Assembly: GCA_035500275.1 (NCBI GenBank)
Contig: DATJXI010000330.1
Coordinates: forward strand, 1 to 15,560
Direction of reading: 5' to 3'
DNA: 15,560 bases
Origin: Roseiarcus sp035500275
GTDB lineage: Bacteria > Pseudomonadota > Alphaproteobacteria > Rhizobiales > Beijerinckiaceae
Below, one piece after another: positions 7,509 through 14,995 of the stretch. A model generated the notes under the pieces. That model was given only the letters and a program-made list of their open reading frames with translations, was not told the DNA's origin and did not search any database. The position numbers and the translations under genes were made by a program. The stretch's first letter is position 1. Each line of letters starts with the position of its first letter.

Positions 7509-9650
7509 TCACTCATCTTCAGAGTTGTAAGCTCCGATGAGCGAAGGCCCCTGAAAGTTCACGGTGAACGGCACGTCCCCGGAGATGCCGCTGGCTTCCC
7601 AGCGAGACATCTGCACGGTGTTTCCCAGGTGCTGCGCGAAGAAGCCGCCGCAGTTGCCGGGACAGAAATCGAGGGTGTCGACGACGGTGTAATTCACAAT
7701 GGGGTTGATGACCATGGAGCCGTCGGTGTTCTTGAACACCTGGGCAGAGACTCGGGCCGAACGGCTGTCTTCCTGCGCTCCCGAGGTATTGGCTCCCACG
7801 GTACAGAAGCCCTGATTGGTGCCGACGCCCCCGGCAATGAGCCCCGGGACCTCGAACGGATCGGTGAAGACCAGATCGCTGGTGGCCAATTGATTGAACT
7901 GCTGCTTGAGAGAGTCTTTGCGGGGGTCGGTTTCGTAGTCCACCGTGATCCAGGTATCGGGAGTAGGGAAGGTGGGCGGATTGCTCTTTATGTCGGCCTC
8001 AACCAGGCGGTGAATTTGTTCGCTGACAGAGCGGGTGGTTCGCGAGGAGGCGAAGTCCGATCCGTATTCGGCGCTGATGTCACCGGCTGGCCCTGGATTG
8101 AAGACGTACTTGCGGAAGAGAGGCTCCGCATGGGGATTGGCCGTGGCGATGGTGGACAGGACGGATTCGCCGTCGCTGGCGCGATCATCGAGAGCCTCCT
8201 TCAGCGTGTCGAATGGCCTGCAATAGGCATCCGGGCAGTCCGGGTTGACTGCGCAGGACATGAAAGGCGGCGGATACTGCCCGGGTACGCCGGCATCTCT
8301 GGGATCGCCAGTGCCGCTGCCTCCCCCGGTGGTGGTTTTGGGCTGCTCGACTGGAATGATCTGCGATGCGGAGGAGATGGTGGCGCGGCGGTTCTGGGCT
8401 TCGGGCCCAAACTCGGCGGTCTCGCCGTGCATGAAGAGGCTAATGGCGATTTTGGACTCCGGATACTTGGACGCTGAGGGATGCGTGAGTTCGTCCATTA
8501 CCGCGGAGGCGCGGAGGCAGGAGAGCTTCCAGTTGAGGGTGTCGTCGCCGGGCTCGCTCGCATAACCGTCGACCCGCAGCGCTTTGTTGGGCTCGGTTTC
8601 ATGGTGGCGGTTCAGGTATGCCCCGAGTTTGGCTTTCTCCGCAGCTCCAAGAGTGGTTCCCATATTGGGGAAGAGGACGAACTCGTCCGCGGGCGCATTC
8701 CAGTCCGGGATCGTGCAGCTAAGGCCTGCCGGCGCCTTGCGGACGTCGCCCATACGACGGATGCGGCCTCCGTCGCCGGAGTTTTGCTGACCGACGTGGG
8801 CGAGTTCGTGGGCCAGAAGGCGCCGGCCCTGTTCGGTTCCGGGGCGATACTGCCCAGCGGCGAAGACGATATTGGCGCCGGAGGCGTAAGCGAGGGCATT
8901 GACGGACCGGGCGGATTCGGCTGCGGCGGGGCCGGTGTGGATGCGTACCCGGCTCAAGTCGAAGCCAAAGCGGGGGCCGAAGAAGTCCAGGTCCTGGGTG
9001 GCGAGCAGTTGGCCAGGTGAACGTAAGACTTCGTGGACGATTGAGGGCGCATCAGTTCCGTCAAGTGCCGCAGCGCCGTCCGAATCTTTTCGCGACGGCT
9101 GGATCAGAGGCACTTGCTTCTTCTCCTCTGCTTCGCATACGGCGCACGTCTGCCCCGAGACGTTTTCTCCGCAGGCAATACACCTGCGCCGCACAACGTT
9201 TCCTTCACTTGGCGTGGCGCTCCGCTCAGGAGCGGGTGTACGCATCACTTGCTCGGCGACACGATCGGCCTCGGCCTCCAGCGGGTCGTTGACCGCGCCG
9301 ATTTCGAGCTTCGGCTGACTGGCACCACGAAAAGGCAGCGCTGTGAGGGGTAATCGCTGTTGCTGACGCTCGGCTTGGCCGTGCGGAAATATGGGCGTCC
9401 TGGCGAAACTCCACGAAGAGCCTAATCCTGGAGCCTTGTCAGCAGGCCGATCTGCTGCCCTATTTGCCGCCTCTTGCGATAGAAGCCGCAACACAGCCTG
9501 ATTGCCAATCGTCCGCTGCAGCATCTGCACTCGTTCCGCCACGTTGAGGCCAAGGTTTCCCCGGATTGGCTCCGGACGTTGACGCGCGTTGCTTTTTGCG
9601 GGAGATTCTGCTGTTTTACTTTGGGCCGTTGCGATTCGGGGAGTGAACAT
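7509..9650 (-). CDS. eCIS-associated DUF4157 protein with OmpA-like domain
   Basis: This 713-residue multidomain protein shows, in order: a disordered N-terminus; LQRTIGNQAVLRLL (44-57) and DPLEAEADRVAEQVMR (122-137), both typical leaders of DUF4157 proteins; a four-Cys zinc ribbon (C157, C160, C169, C172); a DUF4157/eCIS-core domain (about 213-290) with the zincin-like HELAH (281-285); an OmpA-like domain (about 325-428; LRVDGYAS, NRRATI); a Gly/Thr linker; and an unrecognised C-terminal domain (about 460-713) with cysteines at 466, 472, 477, 616, 663 and 667. DUF4157 proteins are linked to extracellular contractile injection systems, as cargo or accessory peptidases. I chose ATG at 9650, with AAGGGGGAT 9 nt upstream, over a longer frame running to 9821 through the repeat. 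GC is clearly lower than in neighbouring genes and REP-like repeats flank it, suggesting acquisition. No signal peptide. Real function unknown. Confidence 0.85.
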   Translation of the reverse strand: MFTPRIATAQSKTAESPAKSNARQRPEPIRGNLGLNVAERVQMLQRTIGNQAVLRLLSQEAANRAADRPADKAPGLGSSWSFARTPIFPHGQAERQQQRLPLTALPFRGASQPKLEIGAVNDPLEAEADRVAEQVMRTPAPERSATPSEGNVVRRRCIACGENVSGQTCAVCEAEEKKQVPLIQPSRKDSDGAAALDGTDAPSIVHEVLRSPGQLLATQDLDFFGPRFGFDLSRVRIHTGPAAAESARSVNALAYASGANIVFAAGQYRPGTEQGRRLLAHELAHVGQQNSGDGGRIRRMGDVRKAPAGLSCTIPDWNAPADEFVLFPNMGTTLGAAEKAKLGAYLNRHHETEPNKALRVDGYASEPGDDTLNWKLSCLRASAVMDELTHPSASKYPESKIAISLFMHGETAEFGPEAQNRRATISSASQIIPVEQPKTTTGGGSGTGDPRDAGVPGQYPPPFMSCAVNPDCPDAYCRPFDTLKEALDDRASDGESVLSTIATANPHAEPLFRKYVFNPGPAGDISAEYGSDFASSRTTRSVSEQIHRLVEADIKSNPPTFPTPDTWITVDYETDPRKDSLKQQFNQLATSDLVFTDPFEVPGLIAGGVGTNQGFCTVGANTSGAQEDSRSARVSAQVFKNTDGSMVINPIVNYTVVDTLDFCPGNCGGFFAQHLGNTVQMSRWEASGISGDVPFTVNFQGPSLIGAYNSEDE

Positions 9651-9780
9651 AAATACACTATCCCCCTTGCGAACGCGGATTTGCCTTTTTTCAGCCTTGA
9701 AGAATGACGAGCACTCTAGCCCGACATTCTCCCGATTACCAGGCTTTTGACCCAGACGATCTCGCACTTTTATTTTTCCC

Positions 9781-9821
9781 GGATTCCGGGTCGGTCGCTG
9801 CGCTCCCGTCGGGAATGACAA
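9781..9821 (-). repeat. REP-like intergenic repeat, copy 2 (inverted)
   Basis: Read on the minus strand this starts TTGTCATTCCCGACGGG and runs to GACCGACCCGGAATCC, matching both ends of the copy at 7318-7359 but with a different hairpin centre. It lies between the ALDH stop (9829) and the DUF4157 gene start (9650). An extra short palindrome CCCGGATTCCGGG (9778-9790) overlaps its end. The two copies are in opposite orientation and enclose the DUF4157 gene. The rest of 9651-9780 carries that gene's ribosome site and presumably its promoter, which I could not resolve. Confidence 0.68.
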
Positions 9822-9828
9822 TGGCGCC

Positions 9829-11304
9829 CTACTTCGCCAGTCCTCCCATCAGCATGTATTTGATCTCGACATATTCCTCGACGCCGTGGTGCGAGCCCTC
9901 GCGGCCGAGGCCGCTTTCCTTCACTCCCCCGAACGGCGCCTCGGCGGTCGAGATGATGCCCTCGTTGACGCCCACCATGCCGTATTCGAGGCCCTCGGCG
10001 ACGCGCCAGACGCGGCCGATGTCGCGCGCGTAGAAATAGCAGGCGAGGCCGAATTCGGTGGCGTTCGCCATCTCGATCGCCTCCTCCTCGGTATGAAAGC
10101 GGAAGAGCGGCGCGACCGGCCCGAACGTCTCCTCGCGCGCGACCGCCATGTTGGGAGTCACGTCGCGAATCAACGTCGGCTCGAAGAAATTGCCGCCGAG
10201 CGGCTTGCCGCCGACCACCACCTTGGCGCCCTTGGCGAGCGCGTCGTCGATATGCTCTTGGACCTTCGCGACCGCGGCCTTGTTGATGAGCGGCCCGGTC
10301 GTCACCCCGGCTTCGAAGCCGTTGCCGACCTTCAAGGCCTTCACCGCCTCGGCGAGCTTGGCGGCGAATGCGTCATAAACGCCGTCCTGCACGAGGAGCC
10401 GGTTGGCGCAGACGCAGGTCTGCCCGGCGTTGCGATATTTCGACGCCATCGCGCCCTTGACGGCCGCGTCGAGGTCGGCGTCGTCGAAGACGATGAAGGG
10501 CGCGTTGCCGCCAAGCTCGAGGCCGAGCTTCTTGATGGTCGGCGCGCATTGCGCCATCAGCACGCGCCCGACTTCGGTTGAGCCGGTGAAGGTGAGGCCG
10601 CGCACTTTTCGGTTCGACGTCATTTCGCCGCCGATTTCGCGTGAGCTTCCTGTGATGACCGAGAAGACGCCGGCGGGGATGCCGGCCCGCTCGCCAAGCT
10701 CCGCCAGCGCCAGGGCGGAGAGCGGCGTCTCCCCGGCCGGCTTGCAGACAAACGCGCAGCCGGCGGCGAGCGCGGGACCCGCCTTGCGGGTGATCATCGC
10801 GTTCGGAAAGTTCCACGGCGTGATCGCGGCGACGACGCCGAGCGGCTGCTTGATGACGACGATGCGCGACGAGGGCCACGGTGACGGGATCGTCTCGCCG
10901 TAGATGCGCCGCGCCTCCTCGGCGAAGAACTCGATAAAGGAGGCGCCGTAGGCGATCTCGCCGCGCGATTCCGCCAGCGGCTTCCCCTGCTCCGCCGTCA
11001 TGATGCGCGCGAGGTCCTCCTGGTTCTCCATCATGAGATTGAACCATCTGCGCAAGGTAATCCCGCGCTCCTTGGCGGGCTTACGGCCCCAGGCCTTCTG
11101 CGCCTTCTCGGCCGCCTCGATTGCGGCCCTTGTCTCCGCGGCCCCAAGCTTCGGCACATTGCCGACGAGACTGTCGTCAACGGGATTGGTGACGGCGATG
11201 CGCTCCTTAGCCCCGACCCAGGCGCCGTCGATGTAGCATTTGTCCTTAAGCAAAGTCGGGTCGCTGAGTTCGATCCCGCTCTTGACGATGTCATGCGCGC
11301 CCAT
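9829..11304 (-). CDS. gabD: NAD(P)-dependent succinate-semialdehyde dehydrogenase-type ALDH
   Basis: This 491-residue aldehyde dehydrogenase is closest in motif pattern to GabD, which oxidises succinate semialdehyde to succinate with NADP(+). Visible features are the cofactor-binding ITPWNFP (161-167), CKPAGETP with K188, GSTEVGR (241-247), the general base E263 in LELGGN, and the catalytic thiol C297 in NAGQTCVCANR. The second cysteine, C299, forms the Cys-X-Cys pair known as a redox switch in mammalian SSADH. The start ATG at 11304 is preceded by AGGAAGG and fits the GabD N-terminus; the frame extends another 192 nt upstream as Arg/Pro-rich sequence. It shares a strand with the catabolic genes upstream but is separated from them, so it may be independent. 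Glutarate-semialdehyde or 2-oxoglutarate-semialdehyde are alternative substrates. Confidence 0.88.
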   Translation of the reverse strand: MGAHDIVKSGIELSDPTLLKDKCYIDGAWVGAKERIAVTNPVDDSLVGNVPKLGAAETRAAIEAAEKAQKAWGRKPAKERGITLRRWFNLMMENQEDLARIMTAEQGKPLAESRGEIAYGASFIEFFAEEARRIYGETIPSPWPSSRIVVIKQPLGVVAAITPWNFPNAMITRKAGPALAAGCAFVCKPAGETPLSALALAELGERAGIPAGVFSVITGSSREIGGEMTSNRKVRGLTFTGSTEVGRVLMAQCAPTIKKLGLELGGNAPFIVFDDADLDAAVKGAMASKYRNAGQTCVCANRLLVQDGVYDAFAAKLAEAVKALKVGNGFEAGVTTGPLINKAAVAKVQEHIDDALAKGAKVVVGGKPLGGNFFEPTLIRDVTPNMAVAREETFGPVAPLFRFHTEEEAIEMANATEFGLACYFYARDIGRVWRVAEGLEYGMVGVNEGIISTAEAPFGGVKESGLGREGSHHGVEEYVEIKYMLMGGLAK

Positions 11305-11386
11305 GTGCGCCGCCTTCCTGCCGATCGCCCGCCTCACTGGCGACAATACCTCTAGCGGAGGCGTCGTTCCATCGTAAGGCGACGGG

Positions 11387-11551
11387 TCAGGCGCGCAGGC
11401 CGACGAACGTGCGGGGCGCGGACCCGCAGCAGGACCGATGCTCCGTCGCCGCCATATGCAGCGCCAGCATGAGGACAAGCGCTGTGGCGGCCGCAAGGAG
11501 CGCGCGCTCAGAGCCCGTTAGATCGCGAAAAAGCTCCCGAAGGACGTTCAA
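11387..11551 (-). CDS. Possible small membrane protein, 54 residues
   Basis: A short minus-strand frame starts at TTG (11549-11551) and stops at 11387. It has a charged N-terminus (NVLRELFRDLTGSER), one clear hydrophobic helix (about residues 18-36, ALLAATALVLMLALHMAA) and a tail with two adjacent cysteines (C41, C42). GGAG lies 8 nt before the TTG, and TATAAA (11585-11590 on the complement) could be a -10 element. The layout of amphipathic start, single helix and short tail looks like a real small inner-membrane protein, but the start is non-ATG and no family was recognised. If it is not a gene, then 11305-11692 is a 388-nt stretch with only the ALDH ribosome site. Confidence 0.45.
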   Translation of the reverse strand: MNVLRELFRDLTGSERALLAAATALVLMLALHMAATEHRSCCGSAPRTFVGLRA

Positions 11552-11692
11552 CCGAAAAGCTCCAAGAAGGCTTGGGCTTCTGCGTTTATAGCCGCGGAAG
11601 TTTGCGCTGCGGTTGAGAAACGGAGTTAGCGAACGGCTTGCAAAGGCCGCGCATTTCTTGCTGCCGCATTCACGCCTTCGAAAGCAATTTCC

Positions 11693-11938
11693 TCAGTACC
11701 GGGCTCGCACGGACGGCTGAGGGATCGGCTCGCCGAGGCACCGCACGCCGAGCGCGTGCAAGTCGGCGTCGCTCCATGGCGACGGATAGGGCGCGGCCGT
11801 GAGATTGTTCCTCAGCGCCGCCATGTCGCCGCACGCCGCACAAGGAACCCTCGGCAGGGCGCCGTACTGCTCAGGGACCGAGGTCGGCATGCATCCGGCG
11901 AGAAGCGCCGCCGCCAGGAAGAGGAGGATAATGCGCAA
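11693..11938 (-). CDS. Small lipoprotein of unknown function
   Basis: This 81-residue protein has a lipoprotein signal peptide: RIILLFLAAALLAGC with the lipobox LLAGC, the lipidated Cys being residue 16. The mature part is only about 65 residues, Pro-rich, with a CAAC motif (about 33-36) and one more Cys near residue 67. I recognised no family. The start is TTG at 11938; an in-frame stop two codons upstream rules out a longer version. The ribosome site is weak. It lies 72 nt after the SMP-30 gene on the same strand and could be co-transcribed with the catabolic operon. Localisation to the inner or outer membrane cannot be settled; Met at +2 favours outer membrane by the enterobacterial rule only. 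Confidence 0.65.
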   Translation of the reverse strand: MRIILLFLAAALLAGCMPTSVPEQYGALPRVPCAACGDMAALRNNLTAAPYPSPWSDADLHALGVRCLGEPIPQPSVRARY

Positions 11939-12010
11939 AGCCTAGCTCGCATCAGTCGGGTTCCGGCCGACAATGCGCGGCGACGCTGGACCGAGCCTGA
12001 CCGGGGGCCT

Positions 12011-12925
12011 CTAGGCCGCCATGTAGGGTTCGCTGCGAGGGCCGACCTTGGTCCTTATCCGGTAGAGGGACGTGGAGGCGGTCAGGAAGAGCGTGCGGAA
12101 ATTGGGCCCGCCCCAGGCGAGGTTGGCGACGACTTCCGGGGCGCGCAATTTGCCGATGAGCGCGCCCGACGGGTCATAGACCCAGATTCCGCCTGGGCCC
12201 GTCACCCAGACGTCGCCGCGCGCGTCGCATTTCATGCCGTCGGGCCGGCCCGCCTCAGTCGAGGACTGAATGTCGGATGCGAAGACGCGTACGTTCGACA
12301 GCGACCCGTCAGGGGCGACATCAAAGGCGCGGATGAGCGCCTGCTCCGTGTCATTGACGTAGAGGATCTTCTCGTCCGGCGAGAATGAGAGGCCGTTCGG
12401 CTGTGTAAATAGCGCGCGGTCGACCAGGAGTTGCGGCTCGCCGCCGCTTTGGCGGACGCGATAGACGCCCTGGAAGCCGAGCTGACGCGGCCGCTCGACC
12501 CCGAAACCCGGCATCCGTCCGTACCAGGGATCGCTGAAGTAGATCGAACCGTCCGACCGGACGCAGACGTCGTTGGGGCTGTTGAGCTCCTTCCCCTCGA
12601 AATGCGAGGCGAGAACCTCCCGCTTCCCGTCCGTGCGCTCTCTCACAAGCAAGGACGTCGCGTGTTCGCAGACGATGAGGTTGAGGTCGGCGTCGTAGGT
12701 CATGCCGTTGCATTTGTTCGACGGCCGCTTCACCTCGGCGACGCCGTCCTTTTCGTCCCACCTCCGCCGCACGTCGCCGGGCATGTCGGAGAACAGGAGA
12801 TAATTCTCGCGCGGGCGCCAAACCGGCCCCTCGGTGAAGTTGAAACCGCCGGCCGCCTTGTCGAGCGGCAGGTCGGGGTCGACGAGGTCGGCGAATTCGG
12901 GACGCAGAGCCGCGTGAATCGTCAT
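12011..12925 (-). CDS. SMP-30/gluconolactonase family lactonase
   Basis: This 304-residue six-bladed beta-propeller of the SMP-30/gluconolactonase/LRE family probably hydrolyses a sugar or aldonic lactone using one divalent metal. Likely metal ligands are E32 in FTEGPVW, N177 in QPNGLSFS and D229 in RPDGMKCD; the substrate-side SPNDV motif (117-121) is also present. There is no signal peptide, so it is cytoplasmic. ATG at 12925 has a strong GGAGGAAA site and overlaps the stop of the FMN dehydrogenase by 4 nt (ATGA), tying it to that operon as its last clear member. The frame extends 159 nt further upstream inside the dehydrogenase gene as basic, low-complexity sequence, which I reject. The exact lactone is unknown. 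A second lactonase-like enzyme sits two genes upstream in the operon. Confidence 0.9.
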   Translation of the reverse strand: MTIHAALRPEFADLVDPDLPLDKAAGGFNFTEGPVWRPRENYLLFSDMPGDVRRRWDEKDGVAEVKRPSNKCNGMTYDADLNLIVCEHATSLLVRERTDGKREVLASHFEGKELNSPNDVCVRSDGSIYFSDPWYGRMPGFGVERPRQLGFQGVYRVRQSGGEPQLLVDRALFTQPNGLSFSPDEKILYVNDTEQALIRAFDVAPDGSLSNVRVFASDIQSSTEAGRPDGMKCDARGDVWVTGPGGIWVYDPSGALIGKLRAPEVVANLAWGGPNFRTLFLTASTSLYRIRTKVGPRSEPYMAA

Positions 12926-14127
12926 GGGCGATTTTCCTCCGGTGATCGACTTTCTAGCCCGCTTCGGCCGGCGCTTTTCGGGGGCTCGCGGAAGACGATG
13001 CTGGGGTTGAGCTTGGCGACCCCGTCCCAACCCCCGAGCGCCAGCGCCCGGTCGATCTCCCGCCGGAAAATATCCAGCACCCAATAGACGCCCTCCTCGC
13101 CCGCGCAGGCGACGCCCCAGAGGTGAGGTCGGCCGATGAGCACGGCTCGGGCGCCGAGCGCAAGCGCCTTCACCACGTCAATTCCCCTCCGGAAACCGCC
13201 GTCGATGAGCACCGGCATCGCGTCGCCGACCGCCTCGGCAATGCCGGGGAGCGCGCGGATCGAGGGAACGGCGCCATCGAGCTGGCGGCCGCCATGGTTC
13301 GAGACGATGATGGCGTCCGCGCCCCGGCCGAGCGCCTCGCGCGCTTCCCCCGGGTGCAAGAGGCCCTTGATGATGAGCGGCTCGCGCCACAAGCCCCGCA
13401 GCCATTCGACGTCCCGCCAGCCAATATCGGGGTCGAGCTGCTCGACCATCAGCGCGCCGAAGCCGCCGACCGAGAGCCGCTCGCCATAATTCACGAAGGT
13501 CGGCGACGGCGTCTCGCGCATGCGCATGAGCCAGCCCGGGCGGCTCGCGAAGTCGAGCAAGCTGCGCGGGCCCCAGCGCAGGGGAAAGCTCATGCCGTTG
13601 CGCATGTCGCGGTCGCGTCCGGCGACAACTTGGTTGTCGACCGTGAGGATGAGACCCTTGAAGCCCGCCGCCGCGGCGCGCGCGGCGAATTCGGCGGTGA
13701 GGCCTCTGTCCTTGTAGAGGAAGACCTGCATCCATTTCGGCCCCGGCGTCGCGGCGCCGATTGTCTCGATGGTCGCGGTCGAGGCGTGGCTCAACGAATA
13801 GATCGCGCCGAAGCGCGCCGAAGCGCGCGCCGCGGCGAGCTCGGCATGCGGCCAGAGAAAGCCTGCCATGCCGGTCGGCCCGATGATCACCGGCGAGGGA
13901 ATGCGAACGCCAAGCAGCTCGACCGACTGATCGCGCTTTGGCGCGCCGGCGAGCACCTTGGGCACGAGCTCGATTTCCGCCAGCGCCTCTTCGTTGCGGC
14001 GCAGGGTGATCTCGTCGCCGGCGGCGCCGTCGACCATGTCGAACAGCATGCGCGGCAAGCGCGCCTTGGCGAGCCTTCGCAACACAGCGACGCTGTAGCC
14101 CTTGCGTTGGAGCGTAGCGGCGTCCAT
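12922..14127 (-). CDS. FMN-dependent alpha-hydroxy acid dehydrogenase, variant active site
   Basis: This 401-residue TIM-barrel flavoenzyme belongs to the LldD/glycolate oxidase/mandelate dehydrogenase family, which oxidises 2-hydroxy acids to 2-oxo acids. The catalytic base and substrate Arg are present in SNHGGRQLDG (H278, R281), with FMN-binding K254 (LIIKG), LIDGGFRRG (307-315) and GRPHLWG. Two usual active-site tyrosines are replaced: the Tyr near the start is Met (FDMVDGAAGDE, M31), and the Tyr of the WFQLY motif is Phe (KWMQVFLYKDR, F136). This suggests altered substrate or electron-acceptor use rather than plain lactate oxidation. ATG at 14127 shares one base with the stop of the upstream amidohydrolase (TGATG), and its own stop overlaps the SMP-30 start. 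A longer frame to 14229 has no family-like sequence. Confidence 0.9.
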   Translation of the reverse strand: MDAATLQRKGYSVAVLRRLAKARLPRMLFDMVDGAAGDEITLRRNEEALAEIELVPKVLAGAPKRDQSVELLGVRIPSPVIIGPTGMAGFLWPHAELAAARASARFGAIYSLSHASTATIETIGAATPGPKWMQVFLYKDRGLTAEFAARAAAAGFKGLILTVDNQVVAGRDRDMRNGMSFPLRWGPRSLLDFASRPGWLMRMRETPSPTFVNYGERLSVGGFGALMVEQLDPDIGWRDVEWLRGLWREPLIIKGLLHPGEAREALGRGADAIIVSNHGGRQLDGAVPSIRALPGIAEAVGDAMPVLIDGGFRRGIDVVKALALGARAVLIGRPHLWGVACAGEEGVYWVLDIFRREIDRALALGGWDGVAKLNPSIVFREPPKSAGRSGLESRSPEENRP

Positions 14128-14984
14128 CAGACCTTGAGCCGGTAGGCTTTCACGGCGTTGTCGCGGAAGAGCTTGCGCTTGTCGGCGGGCGAGAAGTGTT
14201 GCGTCGCCCAGTCGAGCGTCGCGAGCCACTGCAGATAGGCGCCTGCCAGTTCTGAGACCGGCCAGTCGCCGCCGTAGAGAATGCGCTCAGGCCCGAAACT
14301 CTCGATGACGTGGTCGATGTAGGGCTTGAGCTGGTCGCGCGTCCAGTTCCTGTGGTCGGCCTCGGTCGTCACTCCCGAGAGCTTGCAGACGACGTTCGGC
14401 ATCGCCGCCATTTCGCCGATGTGGGCGCGCCACGGATCAAGGAGTCCCGCCTTGATCCCTGGCTTGCCGATATGGTCGAGGATGAAAGAAACCTCCGGCA
14501 GCGCGCGCATCATTTTCAGCGCGTTCGGCATTTGCGGATGGAAGATGCACACGTCGAACGAGAGATCGTATTTGGGCAGGAGCCGCATCGCCTCGAGGAA
14601 GCCGGGTTTCAGCACGTACTCCGGGTCGGGCTGGTTCTGGATCAGGCGACGCACCCCGCGGACGGTGTTGAGCTTCGCGACGCGCGCCATCTCCGGCTCG
14701 ATCGCCGCGCCCCTTTCGAGCGGCAGGCAGACGACGGCGCCCATGACGCGCCTGTCTTTTTCGGCAAGGCCGTCGACCCACTCCGCCTCGTTGAGATACT
14801 GCGGGTTGTCCACATCCACCTCGACGAAGACGAGCCCCTCGATCTCGTAAGGCATGGCCGCGCGCGCGAGGTCGTCCGGCGTCCAGTCGCGCTTGAGCAG
14901 CGGCGCGCCGTCCGACCACGCATATCCGAACCGCTTCTGGTCGAGCAGATGGATGTGAGCGTCGATAATGGGGAAATCGATCAT
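14127..14984 (-). CDS. Amidohydrolase-fold lactonase (amidohydro_2 family)
   Basis: This 285-residue TIM-barrel metal-dependent hydrolase resembles L-fuconolactonase, L-rhamnonolactonase and 2-pyrone-4,6-dicarboxylate lactonase. Likely active-site residues are the HIH pair (H10, H12) after strand one, H149 (IFHPQM), H171 (LDHIGKP) and D240 (YGGDWP) near the end. The role inferred is opening of a sugar-acid lactone in the cytoplasm. ATG at 14984 follows a strong AGGAGG site that overlaps the stop codon of the RraA-type gene, and its stop overlaps the next start, so it sits firmly in a four-gene operon. Substrate not determined; the fucose/rhamnose-type lactones are only the nearest characterised relatives by motif and size. 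Confidence 0.87.
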   Translation of the reverse strand: MIDFPIIDAHIHLLDQKRFGYAWSDGAPLLKRDWTPDDLARAAMPYEIEGLVFVEVDVDNPQYLNEAEWVDGLAEKDRRVMGAVVCLPLERGAAIEPEMARVAKLNTVRGVRRLIQNQPDPEYVLKPGFLEAMRLLPKYDLSFDVCIFHPQMPNALKMMRALPEVSFILDHIGKPGIKAGLLDPWRAHIGEMAAMPNVVCKLSGVTTEADHRNWTRDQLKPYIDHVIESFGPERILYGGDWPVSELAGAYLQWLATLDWATQHFSPADKRKLFRDNAVKAYRLKV

Positions 14985-14995
14985 GCCTCAACCTC

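Noticed and set aside
9778..9790. Short palindrome CCCGGATTCCGGG next to a T/A run as a terminator for gabD
   Set aside because: In the direction of gabD transcription the hairpin is followed by A residues, not T, so it does not form an intrinsic terminator.
9651..9821. 57-codon N-terminal extension of the DUF4157 protein
   Set aside because: It translates through the REP-like repeat and the ribosome site; ATG at 9650 has AAGGGGGAT correctly placed.
11305..11496. 64-codon N-terminal extension of the ALDH
   Set aside because: Arg/Pro-rich, absent from GabD relatives, and the ATG at 11304 has its own AGGAAGG site.
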